Source: CAYURP01 sp964447175 (GTDB taxonomy: Bacteria; Zixibacteria; MSB-5A5; SM23-73-2). Taken from it: a DNA stretch of 21,032 bases. The position numbers and the translations under genes are program-made. The notes below the pieces were generated by a model. The model saw only the letters and a program-made list of their open reading frames with translations, was not told the origin of the DNA and searched no databases. Shown here in pieces: positions 14,902 through 21,032 of this stretch (within the stretch, counting starts at the first letter, position 1; each line of letters starts with the position of its first letter). The stretch spans positions 1-21,032 of the forward strand of contig CAYURP010000045.1 in the NCBI GenBank assembly GCA_964447175.1. Direction: 5' to 3'.

Positions 14902-14923
14902 GTAGTGGCGGAGCTTGCTCCGC
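14902..14923 (+). repeat. GTAG-foot hairpin 5
   Basis: GTAGTG followed by GCGGAGC-TT-GCTCCGC (14908-14923), 19 nt after the dockerin gene stop. A relative lies at 20867-20892. Confidence 0.6.
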
Positions 14924-14976
14924 TCTGTTGGTAGATGGTTGATTGGTATTTGGTGGTTAGATAAATAGAAGACCAC

Positions 14977-15001
14977 GTAGCGTCCCGCTTCAAGCGGGAC
15001 G
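14977..15001 (+). repeat. GTAG-foot hairpin 6, exact inverted copy of 7884-7908
   Basis: GTAG then CGTCCCGCTT-C-AAGCGGGACG. The foot is on the left, so it lies in the opposite orientation to the 7884 copy. Confidence 0.8.
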
Positions 15002-15014
15002 AAAATCGTGATGC

Positions 15015-15049
15015 GTCAGGTCACACCCGCAGGGCGGCCAAGACCTGAC
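15015..15049. repeat. GTCAGGTC/GACCTGAC inverted repeat
   Basis: Arms at 15015-15022 and 15042-15049 enclose a GC-rich loop. A variant, with one arm base changed, lies at 20900-20935; loop and flanks (CACACCC, GGGCGG, CAAGACC) are largely shared. Confidence 0.65.
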
Positions 15050-15070
15050 AGAACAGGAAGTGGTGTCTCT

Positions 15071-15312
15071 TCGTTGGTGGTGGAATTGGATTTCCACCAC
15101 CATCTCTGAATGAGAACTTCCCCGGAATGAATATTGATGTCAATTTCTCATCTGGCGAAAGCCAATCTTCAATATCATGAGAAGGATTACCCAATCTCAA
15201 AGATTGCTACGCCCTTCGGGCTCGCAATGACTTGTTGTAGGGTAAACCAGTGGCCTCTGCCACTGGTCAGAATATACTAAGAAAAACGGTCGGGCAAGGT
15301 GCCCGACCTACG
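15071..15312. repeat. Right composite repeat (hairpin array) after the dockerin-like gene
   Basis: Order: TCGTTGGTGGTGGAATTG (15071-15088) with TTCCACCACCA (15092-15102); ATGAGAA/TTCTCAT (15110-15116, 15145-15151) around a CCCCGG..GATGTC loop; CAATCT-CAA-AGATTG-CTAC (15192-15210); CCAGTGGC-CTCT-GCCACTGG (15247-15266); GGTCGGGCA-AGG-TGCCCGACC-TACG (15288-15312). The third and last carry the GTAG foot on the minus strand. It parallels the array at 13536-13781 as a direct repeat. Confidence 0.7.
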
Positions 15313-15376
15313 TAATACTTTATCTGCTCATAGCCAGGGCTAATAGCGCTGGCCATTTCATGGGAATTCGAAAGAG

Positions 15377-16540
15377 TTAGAGCTCTTCCACAAAGGCTCT
15401 GATTCGGTCCAATCCTTTTTTGATATTCTCCACTGAGTTAGCATAGGATATCCTGAGGTAACCTTCTCCGAATCTGCCGAATGATGTGCCGGACAGAACG
15501 GCAACGCCCGCATCTGTTAGAATATGGTCTGCTAATTTCTGGGAGTTCCAGCCGGTTTTTGTAATATTAGGGAAGACGTAGAAGGCGCCTTTGGGATTTT
15601 TGCAGGATATCTTTGTAATATCATTCAAACCTTTAACGATTACTTCCCTTCTTTTCTTGAACTCCTCTACCATCTTCTTCGGTTCATCCTGGGGTCCGGT
15701 TATGGCTTCTATTACTGCTCTCTGGGAGAAGGAAGCAGTGCAGGAGTTGGAATTGGTCATTAGCCTGGCCTCATAATATGCCAGTTCTTTGTTCATCACG
15801 CCATAGCCCAGTCTCCAGCCGGTCATGGCATAGGTTTTGGAAAGCCCGTCTAAAATTATAGTCCGCTCCTGCATTCCGGGAAATTGAACGATGGTCTCGA
15901 ATTTCCCTTCGTAGATGATCCGGTTGTAGATCTCATCGGTCAGGACATAGAGATCCTTTGAGATGGCGACATCTGCTATTGCTTTAAGATCATCTCGTGT
16001 TAGAATTCCACCGGTGGGATTTTGAGGCGAGTTTATGATAATAAGTTTGGTTTTATCGGTAACTAACTTCTTCAACTCATCTGTGTCTAATCGGAAGTCG
16101 TTTTCCTCCCTTAATTTTATGGGAACGGCTTTGCCTCCGAGAAACTGGATTACCGATTCGTAGATAGGAAAGCCCGGGTTGGGATAGATGACCTCATCCC
16201 CCGGGTTAATCAAAGTAAAGATGGTGAAAAATATAATGGGTTTTGCTCCGGGTGTCACCACCACCTGATCCGGGGTAACCTGGATGTTTCTTGTTTTGGA
16301 TACCTCCTGGGCGATGACCTCCCTTACTTCTGGCAATCCGGCTGAGGGACCGTAATGAGTGTATCCCTGATCCAGTGCTTTTTTAGCTGCCTCCTTGATG
16401 TTTTTGGGGGTGTCAAAATCCGGCTCCCCTATTTCCAGATGAATAACATCTTTGCCTTTAGCCTCAAGCGCTTTGGCTTTAGCCAGAACTTCGAAGGCTG
16501 TTTCAGTTCCCAAATTTTTCATCCTATCTGCGAATCTCAT
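15377..16540 (-). CDS. Class I PLP-dependent aminotransferase (aspartate aminotransferase type)
   Basis: This 387-residue enzyme transfers amino groups using pyridoxal phosphate; aspartate and 2-oxoglutarate are the commonest substrates of this subgroup. PLP and substrate residues are in place: NPTGG with Asn174, TDEIYNRIIY with Asp202 and Tyr205, the Schiff-base Lys235 in DGLSKTYAMTGW, and Arg243 in GWRLGYG. The substrate-carboxylate arginine is probably in EGYLRISYAN near the C-terminus. Length is typical. The start is ATG with TAAGGAGTAA upstream; that site overlaps the transketolase stop codon 12 nt away, so the two genes form one operon and are probably translationally linked. Exact substrate is uncertain. 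Confidence 0.92.
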   Translation of the reverse strand: MRFADRMKNLGTETAFEVLAKAKALEAKGKDVIHLEIGEPDFDTPKNIKEAAKKALDQGYTHYGPSAGLPEVREVIAQEVSKTRNIQVTPDQVVVTPGAKPIIFFTIFTLINPGDEVIYPNPGFPIYESVIQFLGGKAVPIKLREENDFRLDTDELKKLVTDKTKLIIINSPQNPTGGILTRDDLKAIADVAISKDLYVLTDEIYNRIIYEGKFETIVQFPGMQERTIILDGLSKTYAMTGWRLGYGVMNKELAYYEARLMTNSNSCTASFSQRAVIEAITGPQDEPKKMVEEFKKRREVIVKGLNDITKISCKNPKGAFYVFPNITKTGWNSQKLADHILTDAGVAVLSGTSFGRFGEGYLRISYANSVENIKKGLDRIRAFVEEL

Positions 16541-16552
16541 GGGTATTACTCC

Positions 16553-18580
16553 TTATTTACTCTTCTTTAGATCATAAAGCTCTTTTGCTTTCTGTGCTAT
16601 GTGTTCAGCAGAAACTTCAAACTCTTTGACCAGCTCCCAGGGATACCCGGACTCACCATATCTATCCTTGACCCCGATCATCCCCATAATGAAAGGCTTT
16701 TTGTAAAGCTCTTTTGCCTGGGAACAGACATTGGCTATCCAGTTTCCGAATCCCCCCACCTGATGCTCCTCCGCGGTAACGATTATTCCGGTATCCAAAG
16801 CCGCCTGGAGGATGGCTTTCTTGTCCAGGGGTTTTAAGGTATGTATGTTTACTACTCTAGTTTCTATGCCGAAGTCCTGTTTTAATATATATGCTGCTCT
16901 CATCGCCTCAGGCACCATGGGCCCGCAGGCTATTATCGACAGATCCTCGTTTTCTGATTTGTATTTTGATGACAACTTGGTCTCAAAGGCATCGGCAAAA
17001 TTCTCTTTCTCGCCTCTGTATCTAATCACGTTGGCTTCCCCGAACTTAAATGGAGTATCAGGGAAAGTTACGATGGGAGTGGCTTCCCGGGCGAATCTTA
17101 TATATTTGGGTCCTTTGACCTCAAAAAGCATATACTTGGTCGCCTTGTTAGTTTCAATTGAGTCGCAGGGAACATTGACAATCATATTGGGAAGCCCGCA
17201 TATCTGGAAAAGGTCCTCCAATGCCTGGTGGGTGGCACCATCTGGCCCGACTGATACCCCGCCGTGAGCGCCAGCGATGAAAACGTTGAAGTTGCCATAA
17301 CAAACAGTGGTCCTTAATTGATCCAGGTTTCTTCCGGCGGCAAAAACTCCGTAAGTTCCAAAAACGGGGAGTTTCCCCTCCTTGGCCAGCCCGGCAGCCA
17401 CGCCGGTCCCGCTCTGCTCAGCTATTCCCATGCTCAAAAATCTTCTTTTCCTTTCTGGATGATCCTTATAAAAATCAGATATGGTAATGGAACCGGAGAT
17501 ATCAGCTCCCAGACAGACGATCCTCTCATCGTCTCCTTCCTCGTTTAATGCCCGTCCGAATCCTTTTCTGGTAGCATCCATCTTTACTTTCATCTTATCA
17601 GACTTGTTCCAGAAGTAATCACGGGAGAATTTTGGCTGTTTGGCTTCAAGCTTTGCGGTGGCTTCGGCCTGATAATCATCTGCTTTTGCAAAGAGTTTGT
17701 CCTGATCCAGCACATTCTTTTTGTCCTTGAATCCCAGCTGCTCCAGTGCCGATTCCATTTGCTCACATATAGGGGATTTGCCGTGCCATCCGGCAACGTT
17801 TTCCATAAAGTCAACGCCTTTTCCTTTGATGGTATGGGCAACTATCAAAGTGGGTTTGCCTTTGAAGTCTCTGGCTTTTTCTAAAGCGTCAACTATCTCT
17901 TTCATATTGTGGCCATCGATCTCCATAACATTCCATTTGAAAGCCTTGTATTTATCAACTATAGGATCGATGTCCATAACGTCTTTGACCCAGCCGTCGA
18001 TCTGCAGCCTGTTTTTGTCCAGAACATTGGTCAGGTTGTCCAGCTTATAGTGTCCTGCTTCCATAATGGCTTCCCACATCTGGCCTTCCTGGTGCTCGCC
18101 ATCTCCGGTTAAGGCGTAGACATGATAATCTTTGTTATCCAGCTTGGCGGCTAAGGCTATCCCTACTGCAATGCTTAAACCCTGGCCAAGTGAGCCGGTG
18201 GATGCCTCCACGCCGGGCAGTTTCAGCCAGTGGGGATGTCCCTGGTACGGGGCATACAGCTTGCGTAACTTTACTGTATCTTCCACGTCATAGTATCCAG
18301 CCATACCCAGAGATATATATAGAGCAGGAGCCTTGTGGCCAGTGGACCAGATGATTCTGTCTCTTCCGTCCCAGAAGGGTTCTTTGGGGTCGTGCACAGC
18401 CGTATGCAGGTACAGTGCTGCAGCCACGTCCATAACAGACATAGTTCCACCGGCATGACCAGATCCAGCAGCACAGAGCGAGACCATATTTATTCCCCGC
18501 ATGTAATTAGCTGCCTGGATCAATTCTTCCACAGAATAGTTTTTTCTAATCTTTTTGGTTTTTGAGTCGATTATAGGCAT
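16553..18580 (-). CDS. tkt: Transketolase, full length
   Basis: This 675-residue thiamine-diphosphate enzyme moves two-carbon units between sugar phosphates in the pentose phosphate pathway. The N-terminal domain has SGHAGGTMSVMDVAAALY (His42) and the cofactor motif GDGEHQEGQMWEA (159 onward) ending at NVLDKNRLQ (Asn190). The pyrimidine-binding domain has the catalytic glutamate Glu388 in MGIAEQSGTG and the conserved AHGGVSVGPDGATHQ. The C-terminal domain follows (FGIETRVVNIHTLKPLD). Both halves are in one chain, unlike the split archaeal and anaerobe type. The start is ATG with AAGGAG 7 nt upstream. A strong promoter overlaps the end of coaE, and a probable Rex operator covers its start point. 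Confidence 0.95.
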   Translation of the reverse strand: MPIIDSKTKKIRKNYSVEELIQAANYMRGINMVSLCAAGSGHAGGTMSVMDVAAALYLHTAVHDPKEPFWDGRDRIIWSTGHKAPALYISLGMAGYYDVEDTVKLRKLYAPYQGHPHWLKLPGVEASTGSLGQGLSIAVGIALAAKLDNKDYHVYALTGDGEHQEGQMWEAIMEAGHYKLDNLTNVLDKNRLQIDGWVKDVMDIDPIVDKYKAFKWNVMEIDGHNMKEIVDALEKARDFKGKPTLIVAHTIKGKGVDFMENVAGWHGKSPICEQMESALEQLGFKDKKNVLDQDKLFAKADDYQAEATAKLEAKQPKFSRDYFWNKSDKMKVKMDATRKGFGRALNEEGDDERIVCLGADISGSITISDFYKDHPERKRRFLSMGIAEQSGTGVAAGLAKEGKLPVFGTYGVFAAGRNLDQLRTTVCYGNFNVFIAGAHGGVSVGPDGATHQALEDLFQICGLPNMIVNVPCDSIETNKATKYMLFEVKGPKYIRFAREATPIVTFPDTPFKFGEANVIRYRGEKENFADAFETKLSSKYKSENEDLSIIACGPMVPEAMRAAYILKQDFGIETRVVNIHTLKPLDKKAILQAALDTGIIVTAEEHQVGGFGNWIANVCSQAKELYKKPFIMGMIGVKDRYGESGYPWELVKEFEVSAEHIAQKAKELYDLKKSK

Positions 18581-18644
18581 TTTATCTCCTTAAGTATAGA
18601 GCACGATCAATTCTTATTAGAAATATGTAAATTCACAATTTAGC

Positions 18645-18662
18645 TTGTGAAATTTGTAACAA
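18645..18662. promoter_or_regulatory. Probable Rex operator on the transketolase promoter
   Basis: TTGTGAAATTTGTAACAA matches the Rex form TTGTGAA-N4-TT(C/A)ACAA with one mismatch (G for T at the first base of the right half). It lies 3 nt past the -10 box on the minus strand, over the expected start point. This is the same placement as the operator at rex. Confidence 0.6.
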
Positions 18663-18665
18663 ACT

Positions 18666-18693
18666 AATATAATAGATAAAACCAGTTTGTCAA
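18666..18693 (-). promoter_or_regulatory. Promoter of the transketolase-aminotransferase operon
   Basis: On the minus strand a perfect TTGACA (18693-18688), a 16-nt spacer and TATATT (18671-18666). It starts right at the coaE stop codon (18695-18697), so coaE and tkt are separately promoted. Confidence 0.75.
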
Positions 18694-18694
18694 T

Positions 18695-19294
18695 TCATTT
18701 TCCGACGATTTTTTCCCACAGGGCTTTGGCTCTTCTTCTTAATTCTCTTACACTTCCTTCGTTTTTTATAATGAAATCAGAAAGTTTTCTCTTTTTCGAT
18801 TCGGGGAGTTGGGCTTTGATCCTCCCCTCAGCTTCTTTTCTGGTATAACCTTTTTGCTCAATTAATCTTCTGATTCTTTTTTGTTTTGTGCAGTCCACGA
18901 AGACCAGATAATCAAGTTCCCTGTGAAGACCCCACTCCACTATCAGGGCAGCATCGATTACCACAGGTTTTTTGTAGCCTCGTTTTTTCAGAGATTTAAT
19001 TTTTTCTTTCAGGTCTTTTAAGAGGAAAGGATGAACAATTGAATTTAGCTTTTTGGTCAAAGAAGGTGAGGAGAAGGCGATTTTACCCAGTTTTTTTCGG
19101 TTGAGTCTTTTTCTTGAATCCAAGATCTCTTCGCCATAAGTTTTGACCAGCTTTTTCAAGAGCTGGGGATTTTTCTCAACAACATCTTTACCGATCTCAT
19201 CCCCGGACAAAATCTTAGCACCCAGCTTCTGAAATACCTTAGCCACTTCAGTTTTTCCAGAGGCGATTCCGCCTGTAATGCCAATTAGAAGCAT
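18695..19294 (-). CDS. coaE: Dephospho-CoA kinase
   Basis: CoaE phosphorylates the 3'-hydroxyl of dephospho-CoA, the last step of coenzyme A synthesis. The 199-residue protein has the P-loop GGIASGKTEVAK (8-19) near the N-terminus, then LGAKILSGDEIGKDVV; the usual family residue there is aspartate in DAD, here SGDE. The CoA-domain helices and the DAALIVEWGLHRELD lid region follow, with EQKGYTRKEAEGRI and the C-terminal end as in the family. Length is normal. The start ATG 19294 has AGGGA upstream. Its promoter-like sequence (19326-19354) is shared with the surface-protein gene further right. Confidence 0.92.
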   Translation of the reverse strand: MLLIGITGGIASGKTEVAKVFQKLGAKILSGDEIGKDVVEKNPQLLKKLVKTYGEEILDSRKRLNRKKLGKIAFSSPSLTKKLNSIVHPFLLKDLKEKIKSLKKRGYKKPVVIDAALIVEWGLHRELDYLVFVDCTKQKRIRRLIEQKGYTRKEAEGRIKAQLPESKKRKLSDFIIKNEGSVRELRRRAKALWEKIVGK

Positions 19295-19325
19295 ATCGTT
19301 TTCCCTGTAAGATAAGTTCTTAAGT

Positions 19326-19354
19326 AATTAAGTAGGAATTTCCTTGTATGGCAA
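19326..19354 (-). promoter_or_regulatory. Candidate coaE promoter, twin of 20815-20843
   Basis: On the minus strand TTGCCA (19354-19349), a 17-nt spacer and TTAATT (19331-19326). The spacer (TA..AGGAAAT) and upstream TTTTTAC are shared with the promoter of the surface-protein gene. Confidence 0.5.
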
Positions 19355-19395
19355 GTAAAAAGTAGGGGCGAACCTCTGCGTTTACCCGAAAGACT

Positions 19396-19465
19396 GGAAT
19401 GTCAAGCTTCAGCTTGTCTTTGAACTCGTGCGAAATGAACAGGTCAACCTAAAGGTTGACATTCC
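19396..19465. repeat. REPIN-like element D with different stems
   Basis: The left unit is GGAATG foot plus GTCAAGCT-TC-AGCTTGTC (19401-19418, one mismatch). The right unit is GTCAACCT-AA-AGGTTGAC (19443-19460) followed by ATTCC. The total is 70 bp with feet outward, the same as the REPINs at 6603, 7384 and 7539, but both stems are unrelated to theirs. Confidence 0.65.
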
Positions 19466-19475
19466 AAAACAAAAA

Positions 19476-19502
19476 GCCCACCTTGATGCAAGGTGAGCTA
19501 CC
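19476..19502 (-). repeat. GTAG-foot hairpin 7
   Basis: CACCTT, GATGC, AAGGTG with extra GC pairing outside one mismatch, then GCTACC. Similar to hairpin 4 at 11214. Confidence 0.55.
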
Positions 19503-19583
19503 ATATGAAAACCAATACCACAATTTTGTGCCTGGCGGGCACAGGGTTGGTGTATAGTAATTGGTGAGTAGTCGTTAGTAATA

Positions 19584-19613
19584 ACCAGAACCTGACTTAA
19601 GTCAGGTTCTGGT
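19584..19613. repeat. Perfect 30-bp palindrome
   Basis: ACCAGAACCTGACTT followed directly by AAGTCAGGTTCTGGT: 15-bp arms with no spacer. It lies 46 nt past the stop of the surface-protein gene. A short T run (19619-19623) follows on the plus strand. Confidence 0.8.
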
Positions 19614-19632
19614 ATATCTTTTTATAGAGAAA

Positions 19633-19654
19633 GGGAGCCCGCAAGGGGCTTCCC
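19633..19654 (-). repeat. GGGAGCCC hairpin past the surface-protein gene
   Basis: GGGAGCCC, GCAAG, GGGCTTCCC: stem with one extra T. It lies directly after the stop codon of the minus-strand gene, so it may serve as a weak terminator, though only a short pyrimidine run follows. Relative of 7855-7875. Confidence 0.45.
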
Positions 19655-19659
19655 TATGA

Positions 19660-20775
19660 TTAGAATGTGCTCAATTGTGCCTTTTTCCAGCCGGCGCTTG
19701 TCTTTATATAAATGTAAGTATCATCCCAGGCAATATCACCCAGATTTCCGTTTGTATCGGATGTTCCAGTAGGGGTGTAAGAGGTTCTCATTCTCAACTG
19801 GTTGTATCCAGTCGAACTGTTTACATCTAGTCTTGCCGACGGACTCGTCGTCCCGATGCCGACCCTGCCATCTGATGTGATGTGTATTCTATCGGCATTA
19901 TTAGTTTGAATAGTCAGACTCTGATATTCGTGATTGCTAAGGTAAGCGTTTCCTGAAGTGTTTATTCCAACAAAGAAGCCGTCTGTTGGCTGGGTTCCAG
20001 TAGTAGGATTTGTGAATTGTGCATAGCTAATGGGCGTTGCGCTCGTATCGTGGACATGCAGTTTGCTCTGAGGGTCGTCTATTCCGATGCCCACGTTGCC
20101 GCCGTCCTCGGCCAACAGAATATAACTCGAATTATCCCCTGGCTTTATATGTAAATGATTAGAACCTGGCGGGTTAACGCCTGTGCCGGTAATCTCATTA
20201 CCGTCTATTCGACAACCAGAACCACCAATAGCACTCGTAAGAACCAAAAATGCTCCACCCACAACATTAAGCTTCGATGATGGGTCATTTGTCCCGATGC
20301 CCACATTGCCGGATACTGCAGAATACATATCATCACCTGAAATGACCCAGTCGCTGTCGCTTTCCATTCCCACAACAGCGTAAGCTGCGGAATCAGACCA
20401 TAGCGATCGATAGGCGTAAGGTACGCTGACTAAACGTGTGCGTGGGGTGAGTTCAGTGCCGTAGTCTACTGAGATTCCAAGATACCTTATGGTATCGTTG
20501 AACACAGAATATGATAGTGAACTGATACTCCCCAGCATCACGCTGAAAAGCCCATCGCTTACCGTTACTCCAGTATGGTGTTCCCACCACAAAGAGTCGT
20601 CTCCAGACTCAGAGCCATAGATTTTGAAGCTCAGAATGTAGGTTCCGTCAAGGGGAGTACCAACGTCATCAGTCAACATCCCCTGATAGTTGATCATGTG
20701 GGGAATCCCACCCCAGCAGGGGCTGGCAGCCAAAACCAGGATGACAAAAAAAGCTAATACAAAAAACACCCGCAT
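19660..20775 (-). CDS. Secreted surface protein with tail-fibre-like GNVGIGT repeats
   Basis: The protein has 371 residues from ATG 20775; a GTG just before it (20778) sits too close to the AGGAGG, which is 6 nt from the ATG. Residues 1-23 (RVFFVLAFFVILVLAASPCWG) are a signal peptide. The next domain (IPHMINYQGMLTDDVGTPLDGTYILSFKIYG, then VSVPYAYRS) is a common N-terminal module on surface proteins of FCB-type bacteria. Three repeats follow: GNVGIGTNDPSSKLNV, GNVGIGIDDPQSKLHV and GRVGIGTTSPSARLDV, typical of phage tail fibres and bacterial adhesins. The end, GDIAWDDTYIYIKTSAGWKK, is a further known pattern in such proteins. No chaperone-type S74 peptidase end is present. Likely cell-surface role; the binding target is unknown. 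Confidence 0.8.
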   Translation of the reverse strand: MRVFFVLAFFVILVLAASPCWGGIPHMINYQGMLTDDVGTPLDGTYILSFKIYGSESGDDSLWWEHHTGVTVSDGLFSVMLGSISSLSYSVFNDTIRYLGISVDYGTELTPRTRLVSVPYAYRSLWSDSAAYAVVGMESDSDWVISGDDMYSAVSGNVGIGTNDPSSKLNVVGGAFLVLTSAIGGSGCRIDGNEITGTGVNPPGSNHLHIKPGDNSSYILLAEDGGNVGIGIDDPQSKLHVHDTSATPISYAQFTNPTTGTQPTDGFFVGINTSGNAYLSNHEYQSLTIQTNNADRIHITSDGRVGIGTTSPSARLDVNSSTGYNQLRMRTSYTPTGTSDTNGNLGDIAWDDTYIYIKTSAGWKKAQLSTF

Positions 20776-20814
20776 CACAAACCTCCTGTAGGTTTAAGGT
20801 TTAATTTTTATGAT

Positions 20815-20843
20815 AATTAAATATGGATTTCCTCATATGGCAA
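20815..20843 (-). promoter_or_regulatory. Candidate promoter of the surface-protein gene, twin of 19326-19354
   Basis: On the minus strand TTGCCA (20843-20838), a 17-nt spacer and TTAATT (20820-20815). Both hexamers and spacing equal those before coaE. Confidence 0.5.
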
Positions 20844-20866
20844 GTAAAAAATGGAGCTTTCACCGC

Positions 20867-20892
20867 GTAGGGGAGGAGCTTGTCTCCTCCCC
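20867..20892 (+). repeat. GTAG-foot hairpin 8
   Basis: GTAG followed by GGGAGGAG-CTTGT-CTCCTCCC; a ninth base pair uses the last G of the foot. The GCGTAG lead and CTTG loop match hairpin 5 at 14902. Confidence 0.65.
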
Positions 20893-20899
20893 ATTTTCT

Positions 20900-20935
20900 G
20901 TCAGATCACACCCACCAGGGCGGGCAAGACCTGAC
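20900..20935. repeat. GTCAGATC/GACCTGAC inverted repeat
   Basis: Second copy of the element at 15015-15049, with one arm mismatch. Beyond it, TTGACA at 20995-21000 followed by AT-rich sequence may be the promoter of a plus-strand gene outside the window; its -10 is unclear. Confidence 0.55.
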
Positions 20936-21032
20936 AAAACACAAATAAAAATGGAGTTGCCTAAAAGTTTTCAAGATTTTTTGGGCTGCCCATCTTGACA
21001 AAATTCAAACTTTGACTATTTTATGATAAGAT

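Noticed and set aside
18633..18651. TTCACAA..TTGTGAA inverted repeat near the tkt promoter as a second Rex operator
   Set aside because: The half-sites point the wrong way round for a Rex site (TTCACAA first). The overlapping TTGTGAA..TAACAA at 18645-18662 fits better.

Overview
The window looks like chromosomal DNA of an uncultured bacterium, possibly of the FCB group or a related candidate phylum such as Zixibacteria. The hints are a dockerin-like 'VVYLINYVLKSGPAP' tail on an exported protein, a surface protein that starts 'INYQGMLTDDVGTPLDG' and carries 'GNVGIGT..P' repeats, a membrane SpoIIE-type phosphatase module, and many hairpin repeats between genes. This placement is inference; there is no rRNA or other marker gene. 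Promoters are ordinary sigma-70 type (TTGACA/TATAAT). Strong Shine-Dalgarno sites precede most genes, but two genes appear to have leaders of only a few nucleotides.

Layout: 3-524 is the end of an unrecognised gene. 724-1719 is an M29-like aminopeptidase. 2068-2703 is the redox sensor Rex, with a perfect operator on its own promoter. 2810-3229 is a small membrane-anchored beta-sandwich protein. 3335-6442 is a three-gene partner-switching module: STAS antagonist, RsbW-type kinase and membrane GAF-SpoIIE phosphatase. 6443-8003 is AT-rich and repeat-rich; it holds a REP-associated tyrosine transposase (RAYT) bracketed by about 70-bp double-hairpin elements (REPINs), then a dense run of other hairpins. 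8004-9935 (-) is an S9 prolyl-oligopeptidase-family lipoprotein. 10144-11064 is an EamA/DMT transporter, 11331-12869 a DASS/SLC13 anion symporter, and 12902-13531 a protein tentatively likened to uracil-DNA glycosylases. 14113-14883 is an exported protein ending in half a dockerin, flanked on both sides by the same composite repeat. On the minus strand, 18580 to 15377 is a transketolase-aminotransferase operon, preceded by coaE (19294-18695) and a surface protein (20775-19660).

Two themes join the region. First, Rex: a perfect operator sits on the rex promoter, and a near-consensus site sits at the same place relative to the transketolase promoter, suggesting that NADH/NAD+ state controls both. 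Second, repeats: the REPINs next to the RAYT carry hairpins with a GGAG/GGAATG foot. A fourth element at 19396-19465 has the same foot, arrangement and length but different stems. A separate set of about ten hairpins with unrelated stems shares a GTAG foot. GTAG and GGAG feet are what RAYT enzymes are known to recognise. The stem-diverse, foot-conserved hairpins are the most unusual thing in the window.
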